Shown in pieces: positions 24,265 to 32,545 of a stretch of 64,000 nucleotides of DNA. The position numbers were made by a program, and so were the translations under genes. The notes under the pieces are model-generated. The model ran no database searches. It was not told the DNA's origin and saw only the letters and a program-made list of their open reading frames with translations. Within the stretch, counting starts at the first letter, position 1; each line of letters opens with the position of its first letter. Location of the stretch: positions 186,001 through 250,000 of the forward strand of contig JAVJSN010000014.1 of NCBI GenBank assembly GCA_040219355.1, in the 5' to 3' direction. This DNA comes from MH13 sp040219355 (GTDB taxonomy: Bacteria > Pseudomonadota > Alphaproteobacteria > Rhizobiales > MH13).

Positions 24265-26364
24265 ATGTGCAATTGGCGTGCTTGGCTTCTCCCAGGGCTT
24301 TTGACCCTCGTTTTATTGACCGCCATTGCGGTTCTGGTGCGCGGCGGGTCGATAGAAGCCGATCTCACCGCGCGATCCCTGCAAATGTTCGAGGCCGATG
24401 GCACGCCGTGGGCATCGGCAGCCCTGGATGGCCGTGACGTCACGCTTTCCGGCACTGCGCCGACACTTGCAGCGCGTGACGCGGCGATGAACGCAGCGCA
24501 GCGGGTGGCTGGTGTTTTTCGGATCGATACGGCGGGCCTTGATGTTCTGCCACTCGCCGAACCCTATACATTATCGCTGGCAGTCGATCCTCAGAGCGTG
24601 ACTGTGACCGGCAGCTTTCCCGATGGTGTCACACGCGCGTCGCTGCTCGACGATGTGCGCGCCGTGATCGGAACCAAGACGCTGGTGGATGAAACAACGC
24701 TTGCCCGCGGTGCGCCGATTGGCTTCGATGATCTCGCATCCTTCGCCATCGCTGGTTTACCTGCGCTGGATTCCGGAACGATTTCTCTCGATGGATCAAC
24801 GCTTTCCATCACAGGCGATGCTGCAACGCTTGATGGCTACACTGCCGAACTTGCTCGTCTCGCTGAGCCGCCATCATCATTGACCACTGGCGATATTGCG
24901 CTCAATCCGCCAACAGTCTCGCCTTACACTTGGTCGGCGGATGCTACAGAAAGCGGAGTGACCCTCTCAGGTTTCGTGCCCGATGATGCTACGCGCTCAA
25001 TGATCCTGGATGCTGCCGCATCCTTGGGAACGGTCACCGATTCTATGGAGTTGGGCTTTGGAGCACCGGACGGTTTCGCTGACGCCGCCGCTGCTTTGCT
25101 CACTCAGATGCAAACATTGGACAACGCGTCCGGATCCATCACTGACCGTGATCTTACACTGTCCGGTGATGCTGCTGACAGTACGGGCTATGATGCAGCC
25201 AACGCATTCCTCAGCGGGCTTCCGACCGGGTTTGACAGCATCTCCGGTCGCATAGCGCCGCCCATTGCCGATCCGTTCATCACAACGCTGGTTAAGACAG
25301 GCGAGGGCTTCTCGCTTTCTGGCGTTTTGCCCGATGAAACGGCCCGTGCCGTTATTTTGGACGCACTTGGCAGCGAATCGGTCATCGATACTTCGACCGT
25401 GGCACGTGGTGCGCCAGAGAACATCGCGATTGGCGATCTGTTCACATCCATTGCTAGCTCTTTTCGCGATCTTTCCAACGCGACAGCCACGCTGACAGGC
25501 GCCGAGTTGGTGGTGACCGGAACGGCTTCCAGTTTCTCCGCTGCGACGGGCGCTGAGGCGGCTCTTACAGCGCTTGGCACTGATACACTGTCCGTCGCCG
25601 CCGACATCACGCCAGGGCCAGCTTCTCCGTTTAATTTCGGCGCATCAGTCGAGGATAGCGCCATAGCGCTTCAGGGGTTTGTGCCGGACGAAGAGGTGCG
25701 GGAGGCCATCCTGGCAGATTTGGCGGCGCTCTATCCTGGACGAGACGTAATCGATGGTTTGACCGTTGCCGATGGCGCTCCAGAAGGATTTTTGGCCATG
25801 GTGCAAGCCGGTCTTCGTGGTCTTGGCCGGTTGGTCAGCGGCAACCTTCAGATCAGCGACACCAATGCATTGATCTCTGGCGACGCGTATTATCAAAATT
25901 CGGTGGATCGCATCGCGGAGACGATTTCAAGCACTGCACCTCAATCCTTCAGTCTGACGGCTGCTATCGGAACGCTCGATCCGCCGGGCATCATCTTTCC
26001 GCAGGCCTGCCAAATCCAATTGAGGCGGCTGCTCTCTGGCAACACCATTCGTTTCGAAACGGGCAGCGCTGCCATCAATGCGTTGTCCAACGGGCTGTTG
26101 GACCGCATGGTGCGGATATTGCAAAGCTGCCCCAATGCCACGGTGGAAATTGCTGGGCACACCGACGCGCAAGGTTCGGAAGAGGCCAATTTGACGTTGT
26201 CTCAGGCCCGTGCCGAGGCGGTCAGTGCCTACCTCGCCGATGCTGGTATTCCTCAAAACCGTCTGCTCGCGGTTGGCTATGGTGAAACTGATCCGATCGC
26301 TGACAACGAATCTGAAGATGGCCGCGCACAAAACCGACGCATTGAGTTCACCGTTCAGCGCTAA
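24265..26364 (+). CDS. OmpA-family envelope protein with four repeated BON-like modules
   Basis: A 699-residue envelope protein. One N-terminal membrane segment (about residues 8-25, WLLPGLLTLVLLTAIAVLV) anchors it. A single BON-like piece (55-90) is followed by four modules of about 118 residues starting near 99, 219, 336 and 454. Each begins (S/D/E)P(Y/F), carries LSGxVPDxxxRxxILDxx and then GAPxxF, and ends in a second short BON-like half. The C-terminus (about 583-697) is an OmpA peptidoglycan-binding domain: IRFETGSAAIN, VEIAGHTDAQGSEEANL with its diaminopimelate-binding Asp, LSQARAEAVSAYL, and GRAQNRRIEFTV. AAGGGA precedes the ATG by about 10 bases. A 35-residue and a 211-residue membrane protein follow in the same direction. 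The likely role is linking the membrane to the cell wall; the function of the repeats is unknown. Confidence 0.85.
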   Translation: MCNWRAWLLPGLLTLVLLTAIAVLVRGGSIEADLTARSLQMFEADGTPWASAALDGRDVTLSGTAPTLAARDAAMNAAQRVAGVFRIDTAGLDVLPLAEPYTLSLAVDPQSVTVTGSFPDGVTRASLLDDVRAVIGTKTLVDETTLARGAPIGFDDLASFAIAGLPALDSGTISLDGSTLSITGDAATLDGYTAELARLAEPPSSLTTGDIALNPPTVSPYTWSADATESGVTLSGFVPDDATRSMILDAAASLGTVTDSMELGFGAPDGFADAAAALLTQMQTLDNASGSITDRDLTLSGDAADSTGYDAANAFLSGLPTGFDSISGRIAPPIADPFITTLVKTGEGFSLSGVLPDETARAVILDALGSESVIDTSTVARGAPENIAIGDLFTSIASSFRDLSNATATLTGAELVVTGTASSFSAATGAEAALTALGTDTLSVAADITPGPASPFNFGASVEDSAIALQGFVPDEEVREAILADLAALYPGRDVIDGLTVADGAPEGFLAMVQAGLRGLGRLVSGNLQISDTNALISGDAYYQNSVDRIAETISSTAPQSFSLTAAIGTLDPPGIIFPQACQIQLRRLLSGNTIRFETGSAAINALSNGLLDRMVRILQSCPNATVEIAGHTDAQGSEEANLTLSQARAEAVSAYLADAGIPQNRLLAVGYGETDPIADNESEDGRAQNRRIEFTVQR

Positions 26365-26403
26365 GGGGACCTCTCTGGCGTCAAAACGCAAAAAGGCAAG
26401 CCG

Positions 26404-26511
26404 ATGTATTATCTGATCACCCAGCTCTGGCTGTTCCTTCTCATCGCTTTTGTAATCGGCATCGCAACCGGCTGGTTCACCAGCCGCTCGTCCAGCGATG
26501 ATCGCGCGTAG
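26404..26511 (+). CDS. Small single-pass membrane protein, 35 residues
   Basis: A short frame starting MYYLITQLWLFLLIAFVIG and ending in a polar tail with SSSDD. It is one transmembrane helix with a short tail. It lies 39 bases after the OmpA-like gene and eight bases before the next gene, in the same direction, with an AAGG-containing stretch upstream. The N-terminus parallels that of the next protein (M-Y/F-YL, a hydrophobic helix, then GIATG/GAIIG), as if the two arose by duplication. No function can be assigned. The small size lowers confidence, but position and composition favour a real gene. Confidence 0.65.
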   Translation: MYYLITQLWLFLLIAFVIGIATGWFTSRSSSDDRA

Positions 26512-26519
26512 GGGGCATC

Positions 26520-27155
26520 ATGTTTTATCTGGTACTCCACACCGCGCTGCTGATTCTTGCAGCCTTTGTTCTTGGCGCCATCATCGGTTGCCTGTTGAAA
26601 CGGTTTGCTTCGGGCGGAAGCGTCTACAGCACGAACACCGCTGACAAACAGCGCTCAACACCGGATCAATCCGCTGCTGCAGCGGCTGCGGCAACGGTTG
26701 CTGCCCGTGCCAAAGCGCTTGAGCAGTCCGCCGAACATGCGTTTGGCGAGGCGGCACACAAGGTTGAAGAAGCGGTCGAAACACTGTCTGCCGATGGGCC
26801 AACCATGGACAGAACAGAAGCGGCTCCTGCCGATATGGATGACGATGCAGTCGAGGCGGCTCTGTCTGCCTTGCCCGCTGACGCAAGCAATGAGGACAAG
26901 GCCAATGCTGTCGGCACGCGGCCAACGGGGCTAAATGCGCCGACAGGCGGAACGAAGGACAACCTTCAGCGCATCAAAGGCATTGGTAAGGTCAATGAAG
27001 GCAAGCTCAACGATCTGGGCATCTTCCATTTCAGCCAGATTCGGGACTGGACACCTTCTGAAGCGCGGTGGGTTGGAACGTTTTTGTCGTTCTCAGGTCG
27101 AATTGAGCGCGAAGACTGGATTGGTCAGGCCAAAACGTTGGCTGATGGCGACTAG
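26520..27155 (+). CDS. Membrane-anchored protein with a NuoE-tail-like helix-hairpin-helix domain
   Basis: A 211-residue protein with an N-terminal helix (MFYLVLHTALLILAAFVLGA) ending in CLLKRF. A low-complexity alanine/glutamate-rich middle (about 45-140) follows. The C-terminal domain (about 150-205) reads LQRIKGIGKVNEGKLNDLGI, then HFSQIRDWTPSEARWVG and GRIEREDWIGQAK. That domain is the helix-hairpin-helix-like unit found at the C-terminus of rhizobial NuoE and in stand-alone proteins. The IKGIG hairpin resembles nucleic-acid-binding or protein-contact motifs. It is third in a row with the OmpA-like and the 35-residue genes and probably co-transcribed. Function is not known. Confidence 0.83.
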   Translation: MFYLVLHTALLILAAFVLGAIIGCLLKRFASGGSVYSTNTADKQRSTPDQSAAAAAAATVAARAKALEQSAEHAFGEAAHKVEEAVETLSADGPTMDRTEAAPADMDDDAVEAALSALPADASNEDKANAVGTRPTGLNAPTGGTKDNLQRIKGIGKVNEGKLNDLGIFHFSQIRDWTPSEARWVGTFLSFSGRIEREDWIGQAKTLADGD

Positions 27156-27167
27156 TGCACCAGTCCA

Positions 27168-28037
27168 TTAAAGATGGCGGTTGGCAAGGAACTGTTCGAT
27201 TTCAACCAGTACACCACCGCGAAGGCTTGGCGCATGGCCTTGGCCAGCAACAGTATGAGCGGTTGCGCCCATGGAAACGGCATCGTCTAAAATGGACTGA
27301 TCCAACAGGTCTGAATGCTCACCATGCAGCATCAGCATGGGGCGGGTGACAAGGGCGCGGAACGGCCTGGATAGGTCCAAATAAGGCAAGCCGTCAGGGA
27401 TCGCATTCAGCGGTTCCAAAAGCTTGGGATCGAACGCTCTGGCCGGTTTGCCATCCTTCTCAACGAAGGTAAGACGCGCATAACGTGCCCAATCAGCATC
27501 ATTGAAAGCTGTAAACTGTGCGCCCATGCTCGCCTTCACACGGGCAGTTGCTTCCTCCCAGTTGGCAGGCAGGGTCGAGGAGGGCAGTTGGTGTTTCAAG
27601 CGCGTAAGCCCGGCGCCGGCAATACGAGGACCAATATCGTTGAGCACGCTACCGGCCAGCAGGCCTGGACGCGTTAGAGACAACACCATGGCAAGAATAC
27701 CGCCGCGCGATGTGCCAACAATAATGGTGTTGTGCACGCCCAACGCGCACGCCACCTGCGCTGCATCATCGGCTTCACGCTGCACGGTGTAGTGGTCAGC
27801 GCTTGGCGCATGGTCTGAATCGCCCCGTCCACGGGTATCCATCAACACCACGCGGCGCGGTTTGTCGGAGTGGAAGGCAAAATGATCGCGCAACTCATAG
27901 AAGTCACGCTTTGTGCGCGTCAGCCCAGCCAGGCAGAACAAAGGCCGATGCGCCGAACTATGGCGCGGACCGGAATCTTCTACGGCCAGGCGCAGACCAT
28001 CGCTTGCCAAGACCGTGAGATGGTGGATCTCACCCAC
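27168..28037 (-). CDS. Alpha/beta-fold hydrolase
   Basis: A cytoplasmic hydrolase of 289 residues. The nucleophile elbow is GTSRGG (Ser110), the oxyanion region LAGLTRTKRDF lies near residue 36, the acid is the Asp of HGEHSDLLD (about 246), and the catalytic His is in GQGHAPSL (about 270). The conserved DTRGRGDSD stretch resembles many esterase/epoxide-hydrolase-type proteins. No signal peptide is seen. It follows the lytic transglycosylase gene by five bases on the same strand, so the two share a transcript. The substrate cannot be told. Confidence 0.9.
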   Translation of the reverse strand: MGEIHHLTVLASDGLRLAVEDSGPRHSSAHRPLFCLAGLTRTKRDFYELRDHFAFHSDKPRRVVLMDTRGRGDSDHAPSADHYTVQREADDAAQVACALGVHNTIIVGTSRGGILAMVLSLTRPGLLAGSVLNDIGPRIAGAGLTRLKHQLPSSTLPANWEEATARVKASMGAQFTAFNDADWARYARLTFVEKDGKPARAFDPKLLEPLNAIPDGLPYLDLSRPFRALVTRPMLMLHGEHSDLLDQSILDDAVSMGATAHTVAGQGHAPSLRGGVLVEIEQFLANRHL

Positions 28038-28042
28038 TTAGG

Positions 28043-30139
28043 TCAGCCATTCGCCGTAAGGTGCTGGTAGACGAAGATGTTTTCAAGCACGCGTTGCACG
28101 TAGCTGCGGGTCTCGGAAAAGGGAATAAGCTCAATCCAATCAATCACATCCACACGCCCAGCACGTGGGTCGCCGAAGCGCTCAATCCATTGTGGCACAC
28201 GGCGCGGGCCGGCATTGTAGGCGATGAAGGTCAAGATGTACGAACCGTTGTACTCGGCGATTAACTCATCAAGATGATACGCGCCGAGCGTTACGTTGTG
28301 AGCCGGGTCTGAGGTCAGGCGCGCGGTGGAGTGCGAAACACCAACCTGGCGGGCGATGCGGCTGGCGGTTTCAGGCATCAACTGCATCAGGCCAAGGGCG
28401 CCTGCATGGCTGCGCGCGCGGGCATCAAAGCCGCTTTCTTGACGCGAGATGGCGTAAGCAACGGCTTGTGGAAGACGCTCAGGAATACGGGCATCTTGTG
28501 GGAAAGCGCCCGTGGGATAGCCAAGCAGCGCCAGCGAACGATGGCTCAACGCGCCAATCTTGCCGATCTGAACCACGCTTGTTGCATCACCATGGCGCGC
28601 GGCCAGGTCTGCCATCGCGGCAATCTGAGCGGGGCTGGTGCCGTCGTCTCTTGCCAGCGAGTAAAGAAAGAGCCGCGCATCGGTGCGCCTGTCCATGCTG
28701 TAAAGCGCATCAGCATAGGAGAAGTAGGCATGGCTTGGAGTCTGGGCCCGCGGGACTTGCTCAAAGCGGATCGGCAATCCGGTGATCGTCGATGCAGCCT
28801 GCCCGTAAAAGGTTTCGCCGTAACTCATCGCCTGGGCGTAGGCCTGGTTGGCACCGGTGGTATCGCCACGCGCTGAGAGGGCGCGACCCAACCAATAATA
28901 GCCGCGCGAGCGCGTGATAGGTGTTGTGCCGATTTCCAAGATTTGTCGAAAATGTGGTTCGGCTCGACCTGGATCATCGAGATAGCGCAGGGCAATCCAA
29001 CCGGCCAGGAATGCGCGCTCGGCCTCATCGCCTGCGTCTGATCCGGTTGGCGCTGAGGCTAGCTCATAAGCACTGTCGGGCTGGCGGGTTTCGATAAGGT
29101 CACGGGCCACAATGTGCCGTTCGCGCCACCAAATGTCGGGTCGAACAAGCGCATCGCCAACTTGGCGCACCGAGCGCAGCAGCCGGGCAGCTTCCCGCGG
29201 TTGGTCGGCGCGACGATAGAGGCGTGCCAACTCATAGGTGATATGAATATCGCCAGGATTGGCATCATGAGCACGGCGCACAACATCGCGAGCGCTGGCA
29301 CCATCGCGGATCGCTCGGCCGCGCACAGCAATGGAGTTCTGGTCAGCGGCGGGCAAATACTGTCCCACACGCTCTGCGCCTGTTACCCGGTCGCGATAAA
29401 GCAGCCAATGAGCGCGGTGGCGGTGATCGTCCTGCGTTAGAAGACTGCCAAGTGTGGAAAGCAGGCGGCTTTCCAGCCCATCGTCCAGAACATCGGTGCG
29501 CCAAAGCTCCGAGGCTATTCGGCGCGCATCTTGTGTGCGTCCGGCTTGGGCAAAAGCTTGCGCTTGTGCGAGCTGTGCAGCCGGCGTGCGGGCGTCAGCT
29601 GTGCCAAACAGGGAAAGGGGCGGAACCTGATCTTGATAGCGCTCCATCATTGCGACATCGGTTTGTTGGGCAATGATACCAGCGCCAGGCCAGCCCGCGA
29701 ACGCATCGCGAAAAGCGGTGCGCAACTCCAGTGGCAGATCATCAGCGCGGGTGCGCGCAATCATCCAAAGACCGAGATCACGCGTCGCTGGGTCCGTGAT
29801 CCCTTGCGCAATAGAATAGGCGCGTTGGCCTTGATCATTTGCCAAGGCTTGAGAGACAGGTTCCAATGCGCGAGCAACTGCCGACGCGTTCCCACCAATG
29901 CTGCCGGTGAACAGGGGCGCAGCATCTGCTTGGGCCTGGCGGGCAAGCGCGTGTGCTGTGCCAATAGACGAGGAAGCAGATGTCGATGCAGACTGCGCCG
30001 TAGCGCCGCCGCCTACCGGATGGGCCACCGGATTAGGCGGAGAGTACCTTTGAGCGGCCTGCGCGCCACCAAGCGCAAACAAAACCAGGACGCCTGATAC
30101 TGCGGAAATGGCAAAACGAGAAAGCGGAAAAACCGACAC
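28043..30139 (-). CDS. Soluble lytic murein transglycosylase
   Basis: A 698-residue periplasmic enzyme that cleaves the glycan strands of peptidoglycan to 1,6-anhydro ends. A signal peptide (FAISAVSGVLVLFALGGAQA, about residues 10-29) is followed by a low-complexity Ala/Ser region and a long alpha-helical superhelix resembling the U-shaped part of Slt70. The C-terminal SLT domain (about 540-690) has the catalytic Glu in ISRQESGFD and the motifs GALGLMQLMPETA and AYNAGPRRVPQW. It is the first gene of a two-gene unit with the hydrolase and is divergent from dapA. Confidence 0.93.
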   Translation of the reverse strand: MSVFPLSRFAISAVSGVLVLFALGGAQAAQRYSPPNPVAHPVGGGATAQSASTSASSSIGTAHALARQAQADAAPLFTGSIGGNASAVARALEPVSQALANDQGQRAYSIAQGITDPATRDLGLWMIARTRADDLPLELRTAFRDAFAGWPGAGIIAQQTDVAMMERYQDQVPPLSLFGTADARTPAAQLAQAQAFAQAGRTQDARRIASELWRTDVLDDGLESRLLSTLGSLLTQDDHRHRAHWLLYRDRVTGAERVGQYLPAADQNSIAVRGRAIRDGASARDVVRRAHDANPGDIHITYELARLYRRADQPREAARLLRSVRQVGDALVRPDIWWRERHIVARDLIETRQPDSAYELASAPTGSDAGDEAERAFLAGWIALRYLDDPGRAEPHFRQILEIGTTPITRSRGYYWLGRALSARGDTTGANQAYAQAMSYGETFYGQAASTITGLPIRFEQVPRAQTPSHAYFSYADALYSMDRRTDARLFLYSLARDDGTSPAQIAAMADLAARHGDATSVVQIGKIGALSHRSLALLGYPTGAFPQDARIPERLPQAVAYAISRQESGFDARARSHAGALGLMQLMPETASRIARQVGVSHSTARLTSDPAHNVTLGAYHLDELIAEYNGSYILTFIAYNAGPRRVPQWIERFGDPRAGRVDVIDWIELIPFSETRSYVQRVLENIFVYQHLTANG

Positions 30140-30471
30140 GGGAGCAAAGTTCCTTCAATACGGGTTCTGCGCGAATACTCCAACAACTGACAGACTGACG
30201 CACAAAGTGGCGAAAGTCTGGTCATTTAAGACTGGAACGTAGCCGACAAGATTTGGTTCACCATGCACTGCTCTTGGTGAAAACGAGGTGAAGATGGGGC
30301 CGAACAAGCCGATGACCTTCGTCAACGTTCCATCAACCATGTTGGTAGACTAACCATTCGCACCGCGCCCGCTTGCGGGATTGCCACTGTCTACATATGG
30401 TCCGGCAACCTTATTCAAGGCTGCCGCAAAAATCTGCGGCGGCCTTTCTTGCCTTTGAAGGAGACTTGGCC
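30140..30471. other. Divergent intergenic region with several hairpins, slt / dapA
   Basis: There is no supportable gene in these 332 bases. It must carry promoters for both flanking genes. Inverted repeats are visible: TTCACCA with TGGTGAA (30257-30281), CCCGC with GCGGG (30368-30379) and GCCGCA with TGCGGC (30423-30440). The last lies in the dapA leader 31 bases before the start and could affect dapA translation. No known riboswitch core (for example lysine) is recognisable. Confidence 0.4.
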
Positions 30472-31359
30472 ATGCTCACACTGGGCGGCTCAATTCCAGC
30501 GCTTGTTACGCCATTTGATGGCGATGCCGTTGATTTCGACGCGTTGGACGCAATCGTTGACTGGCAGATTACCGAAGGGTCCTCCGGCCTTGTGCCAGTG
30601 GGAACAACCGGTGAATCGCCAACTCTCAGTCATGAGGAGCACAAGCAGGTTGTTGAGCGGGTGGTGAAACGTGCTGCTGGACGTGTGCCAGTGATTGCCG
30701 GTGCTGGGTCCAACAACACCGCAGAAGCCATCGATTTTGGCCGCCATGCCCGCAGCGTCGGCGCCGATGCGATTTTGGTCGTCACGCCCTACTACAACAA
30801 GCCTAGCCAAAAAGGCCTTTACGCCCACTATATGGCCATCGATGCAGCCGTCGATCTTCCGACAATCATCTACAACATTCCCGGTCGCTCGGTGATCGAC
30901 ATGAGCGTTGAGACGATGGCGCGCCTGCACAAAGATGGTCGCGCGATTGTCGGAGTGAAAGACGCCACAGCCAATTTGGTACGTGTCTCCGAACAGCGCG
31001 CTGCAGTGGGTCGTGATTTCATTCAATTGTCGGGCGAAGATGCCACCGCCATTTCTTTCAATGCTCATGGTGGTCAGGGCTGCATTTCGGTAACGGCCAA
31101 CGTTGCGCCGGCACTTTGCGCGCAAATGCAGGCTGCTTGCGCTGCCAATGATTACACCAAGGCGCTTGAAATCCATGACATGCTGATGCCGTTGCACACC
31201 GCGATGTTCGTTGAGACCAATCCATCGCCGGTGAAGGTCGGGCTTGAAATGCTTGGCAAATGCAAAGCCGATGTGCGCCTGCCCATGGTGCCAGTCTCTG
31301 AGGCCACGCGGGCGCAGATTCAGGAGGCGATGCAGTTTGCTGGCCTCTTGAATAGCTAG
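30472..31359 (+). CDS. dapA: 4-hydroxy-tetrahydrodipicolinate synthase
   Basis: This condenses pyruvate with aspartate semialdehyde in lysine and diaminopimelate synthesis, in the cytoplasm. The 295 residues match the family. The Schiff-base lysine is Lys163 in IVGVKDATANL, the catalytic tyrosine is Tyr134 in TIIYNIPGR, and the threonine of the proton relay is in VGTTGESPTL (45-46). The ATG chosen follows GAAGGAG and fits the family N-terminus MLTLGGSIPALVTPF; an in-frame start 33 codons upstream would run through the leader hairpin and is rejected. smpB follows after 23 bases in the same direction. Confidence 0.97.
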   Translation: MLTLGGSIPALVTPFDGDAVDFDALDAIVDWQITEGSSGLVPVGTTGESPTLSHEEHKQVVERVVKRAAGRVPVIAGAGSNNTAEAIDFGRHARSVGADAILVVTPYYNKPSQKGLYAHYMAIDAAVDLPTIIYNIPGRSVIDMSVETMARLHKDGRAIVGVKDATANLVRVSEQRAAVGRDFIQLSGEDATAISFNAHGGQGCISVTANVAPALCAQMQAACAANDYTKALEIHDMLMPLHTAMFVETNPSPVKVGLEMLGKCKADVRLPMVPVSEATRAQIQEAMQFAGLLNS

Positions 31360-31382
31360 GGGCCTAAGCGCATTTAATTACC

Positions 31383-31868
31383 ATGGCACCTAAGAAAAAA
31401 GGCGCGAATGACGGCCCGCGGCGCACTGTAGCCGACAACCGGAAAGCGCGCTTCAACTATGAATTTGTCGAGACGTTTGAAGCGGGTCTGCAGCTTACAG
31501 GCACCGAAGTCAAAAGCTTGCGTGAAGGCAAGGCGATGATCGCTGAAAGCTACGCAAGCGCCGAGGGTGATGAGATCTTTCTCATCAACTCCTACATTCC
31601 TGAATATCTTCAGGGCAATCGCTTCAACCATGAGGCACGTCGCCCACGTCGCCTGCTGTTGCATCGCAAGCAGATCAACAAGCTGATCGGTGCAACGCAG
31701 CGCGAAGGCATGACGATGGTGCCAACCAAAATCTATTTCAACGATCGTGGCCGCGCGAAGATCGAGATCGCACTCGCTAAGGGTAAGAAGATCCACGACA
31801 AACGCCAGACCGAGAAAGCCCGCGATTGGCAGCGTGACAAGGCCCGCCTCATACGTGAGCGCGGCTAA
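31383..31868 (+). CDS. smpB: SsrA-binding protein SmpB
   Basis: A 161-residue RNA-binding protein that delivers tmRNA to stalled ribosomes for trans-translation. Typical motifs are NRKARFNYEFVETFEAGLQL and GTEVKSLREGKAMIAESYA at the start, HEARRPRRLLLHRKQI in the middle, and the basic tail KGKKIHDKRQTEKARDWQRD, which becomes helical in the ribosome. It probably shares a transcript with dapA. Its stop overlaps by four bases the stop of the convergent DNA glycosylase gene. Confidence 0.97.
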   Translation: MAPKKKGANDGPRRTVADNRKARFNYEFVETFEAGLQLTGTEVKSLREGKAMIAESYASAEGDEIFLINSYIPEYLQGNRFNHEARRPRRLLLHRKQINKLIGATQREGMTMVPTKIYFNDRGRAKIEIALAKGKKIHDKRQTEKARDWQRDKARLIRERG

Positions 31869-32545
31869 GGTGTTTGGTGCTTGATTTCCGCTTCAATGCT
31901 ATCGAATACGGCCTCAAACATCGGCACCGTCAGGCGGCCGGTGTTCGTGTTGTAGCGCGAGCAATGGTAGCTATCGATCAGCGTCAGCCCGTTTTCCAGC
32001 CTATGAACGGCATTGTGCCCAAAGGCATGCGCTGACCTTTTGGCGGCAAACGCGCGTAGCACTGCATCATGCGAGATGCGGCCAAGGGCCATCACCACCT
32101 TCAGATATGCCATGTCGCCAAGCAGGTCCTTTAGGAACGCGTTGCAGGTCGCGATCTCCGCTCCGACCGGCTTGTTTTGTGGAGGAACGCAACGCACAGC
32201 ATTGGTGATCGCGACATTGTGGAGCGTCACACCATCGTCGGGACGAGCGTCATACGTACCCTTGGCGAAGCCATACTTGCCAAGGGTCGCATAAAGCAGA
32301 TCGCCGGCATAATCGCCGGTAAAGGGGCGCCCGGTACGGTTGGCCCCACGAAGCCCTGGGGCCAGACCAACGATCAAAAGCTTAGCATTGGCATCGCCAA
32401 AGGTAGGCACCGGACCATTGTGCCATTGGGGATGTTCGTCTTGATGGGAAACAACGAAGTCATGCAGGCGCGGGCACAGTGTGCAGGGCAGGGGTGGCTC
32501 GCTGCTGGGAGGAAAGCCTGCCGCCACGCCTTGCTGATCAGTCAT
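31865..32545 (-). CDS. Uracil-DNA glycosylase, family 5 (UDGb type)
   Basis: A DNA-repair enzyme of 226 residues removing deaminated bases. The four cysteines expected for the [4Fe-4S] cluster are present: CTLC (21, 24), Cys119 in RCVPPQNKP and Cys134. Motif 1 reads GLAPGLRGANRTGRPFTGDY, lacking the catalytic Asp/Asn of other families as usual for UDGb, and motif 2 is YHCSRYNTNTGRLT. The chosen ATG overlaps the end of the NYN gene (gATGActga), giving coupling; longer in-frame starts would lie deep inside that gene. Convergent with smpB. Confidence 0.88.
   Translation of the reverse strand: MTDQQGVAAGFPPSSEPPLPCTLCPRLHDFVVSHQDEHPQWHNGPVPTFGDANAKLLIVGLAPGLRGANRTGRPFTGDYAGDLLYATLGKYGFAKGTYDARPDDGVTLHNVAITNAVRCVPPQNKPVGAEIATCNAFLKDLLGDMAYLKVVMALGRISHDAVLRAFAAKRSAHAFGHNAVHRLENGLTLIDSYHCSRYNTNTGRLTVPMFEAVFDSIEAEIKHQTP

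Noticed and set aside
30490..31197. 235-codon open frame antisense to dapA
   Set aside because: Lies entirely within dapA, whose active-site residues are all intact.
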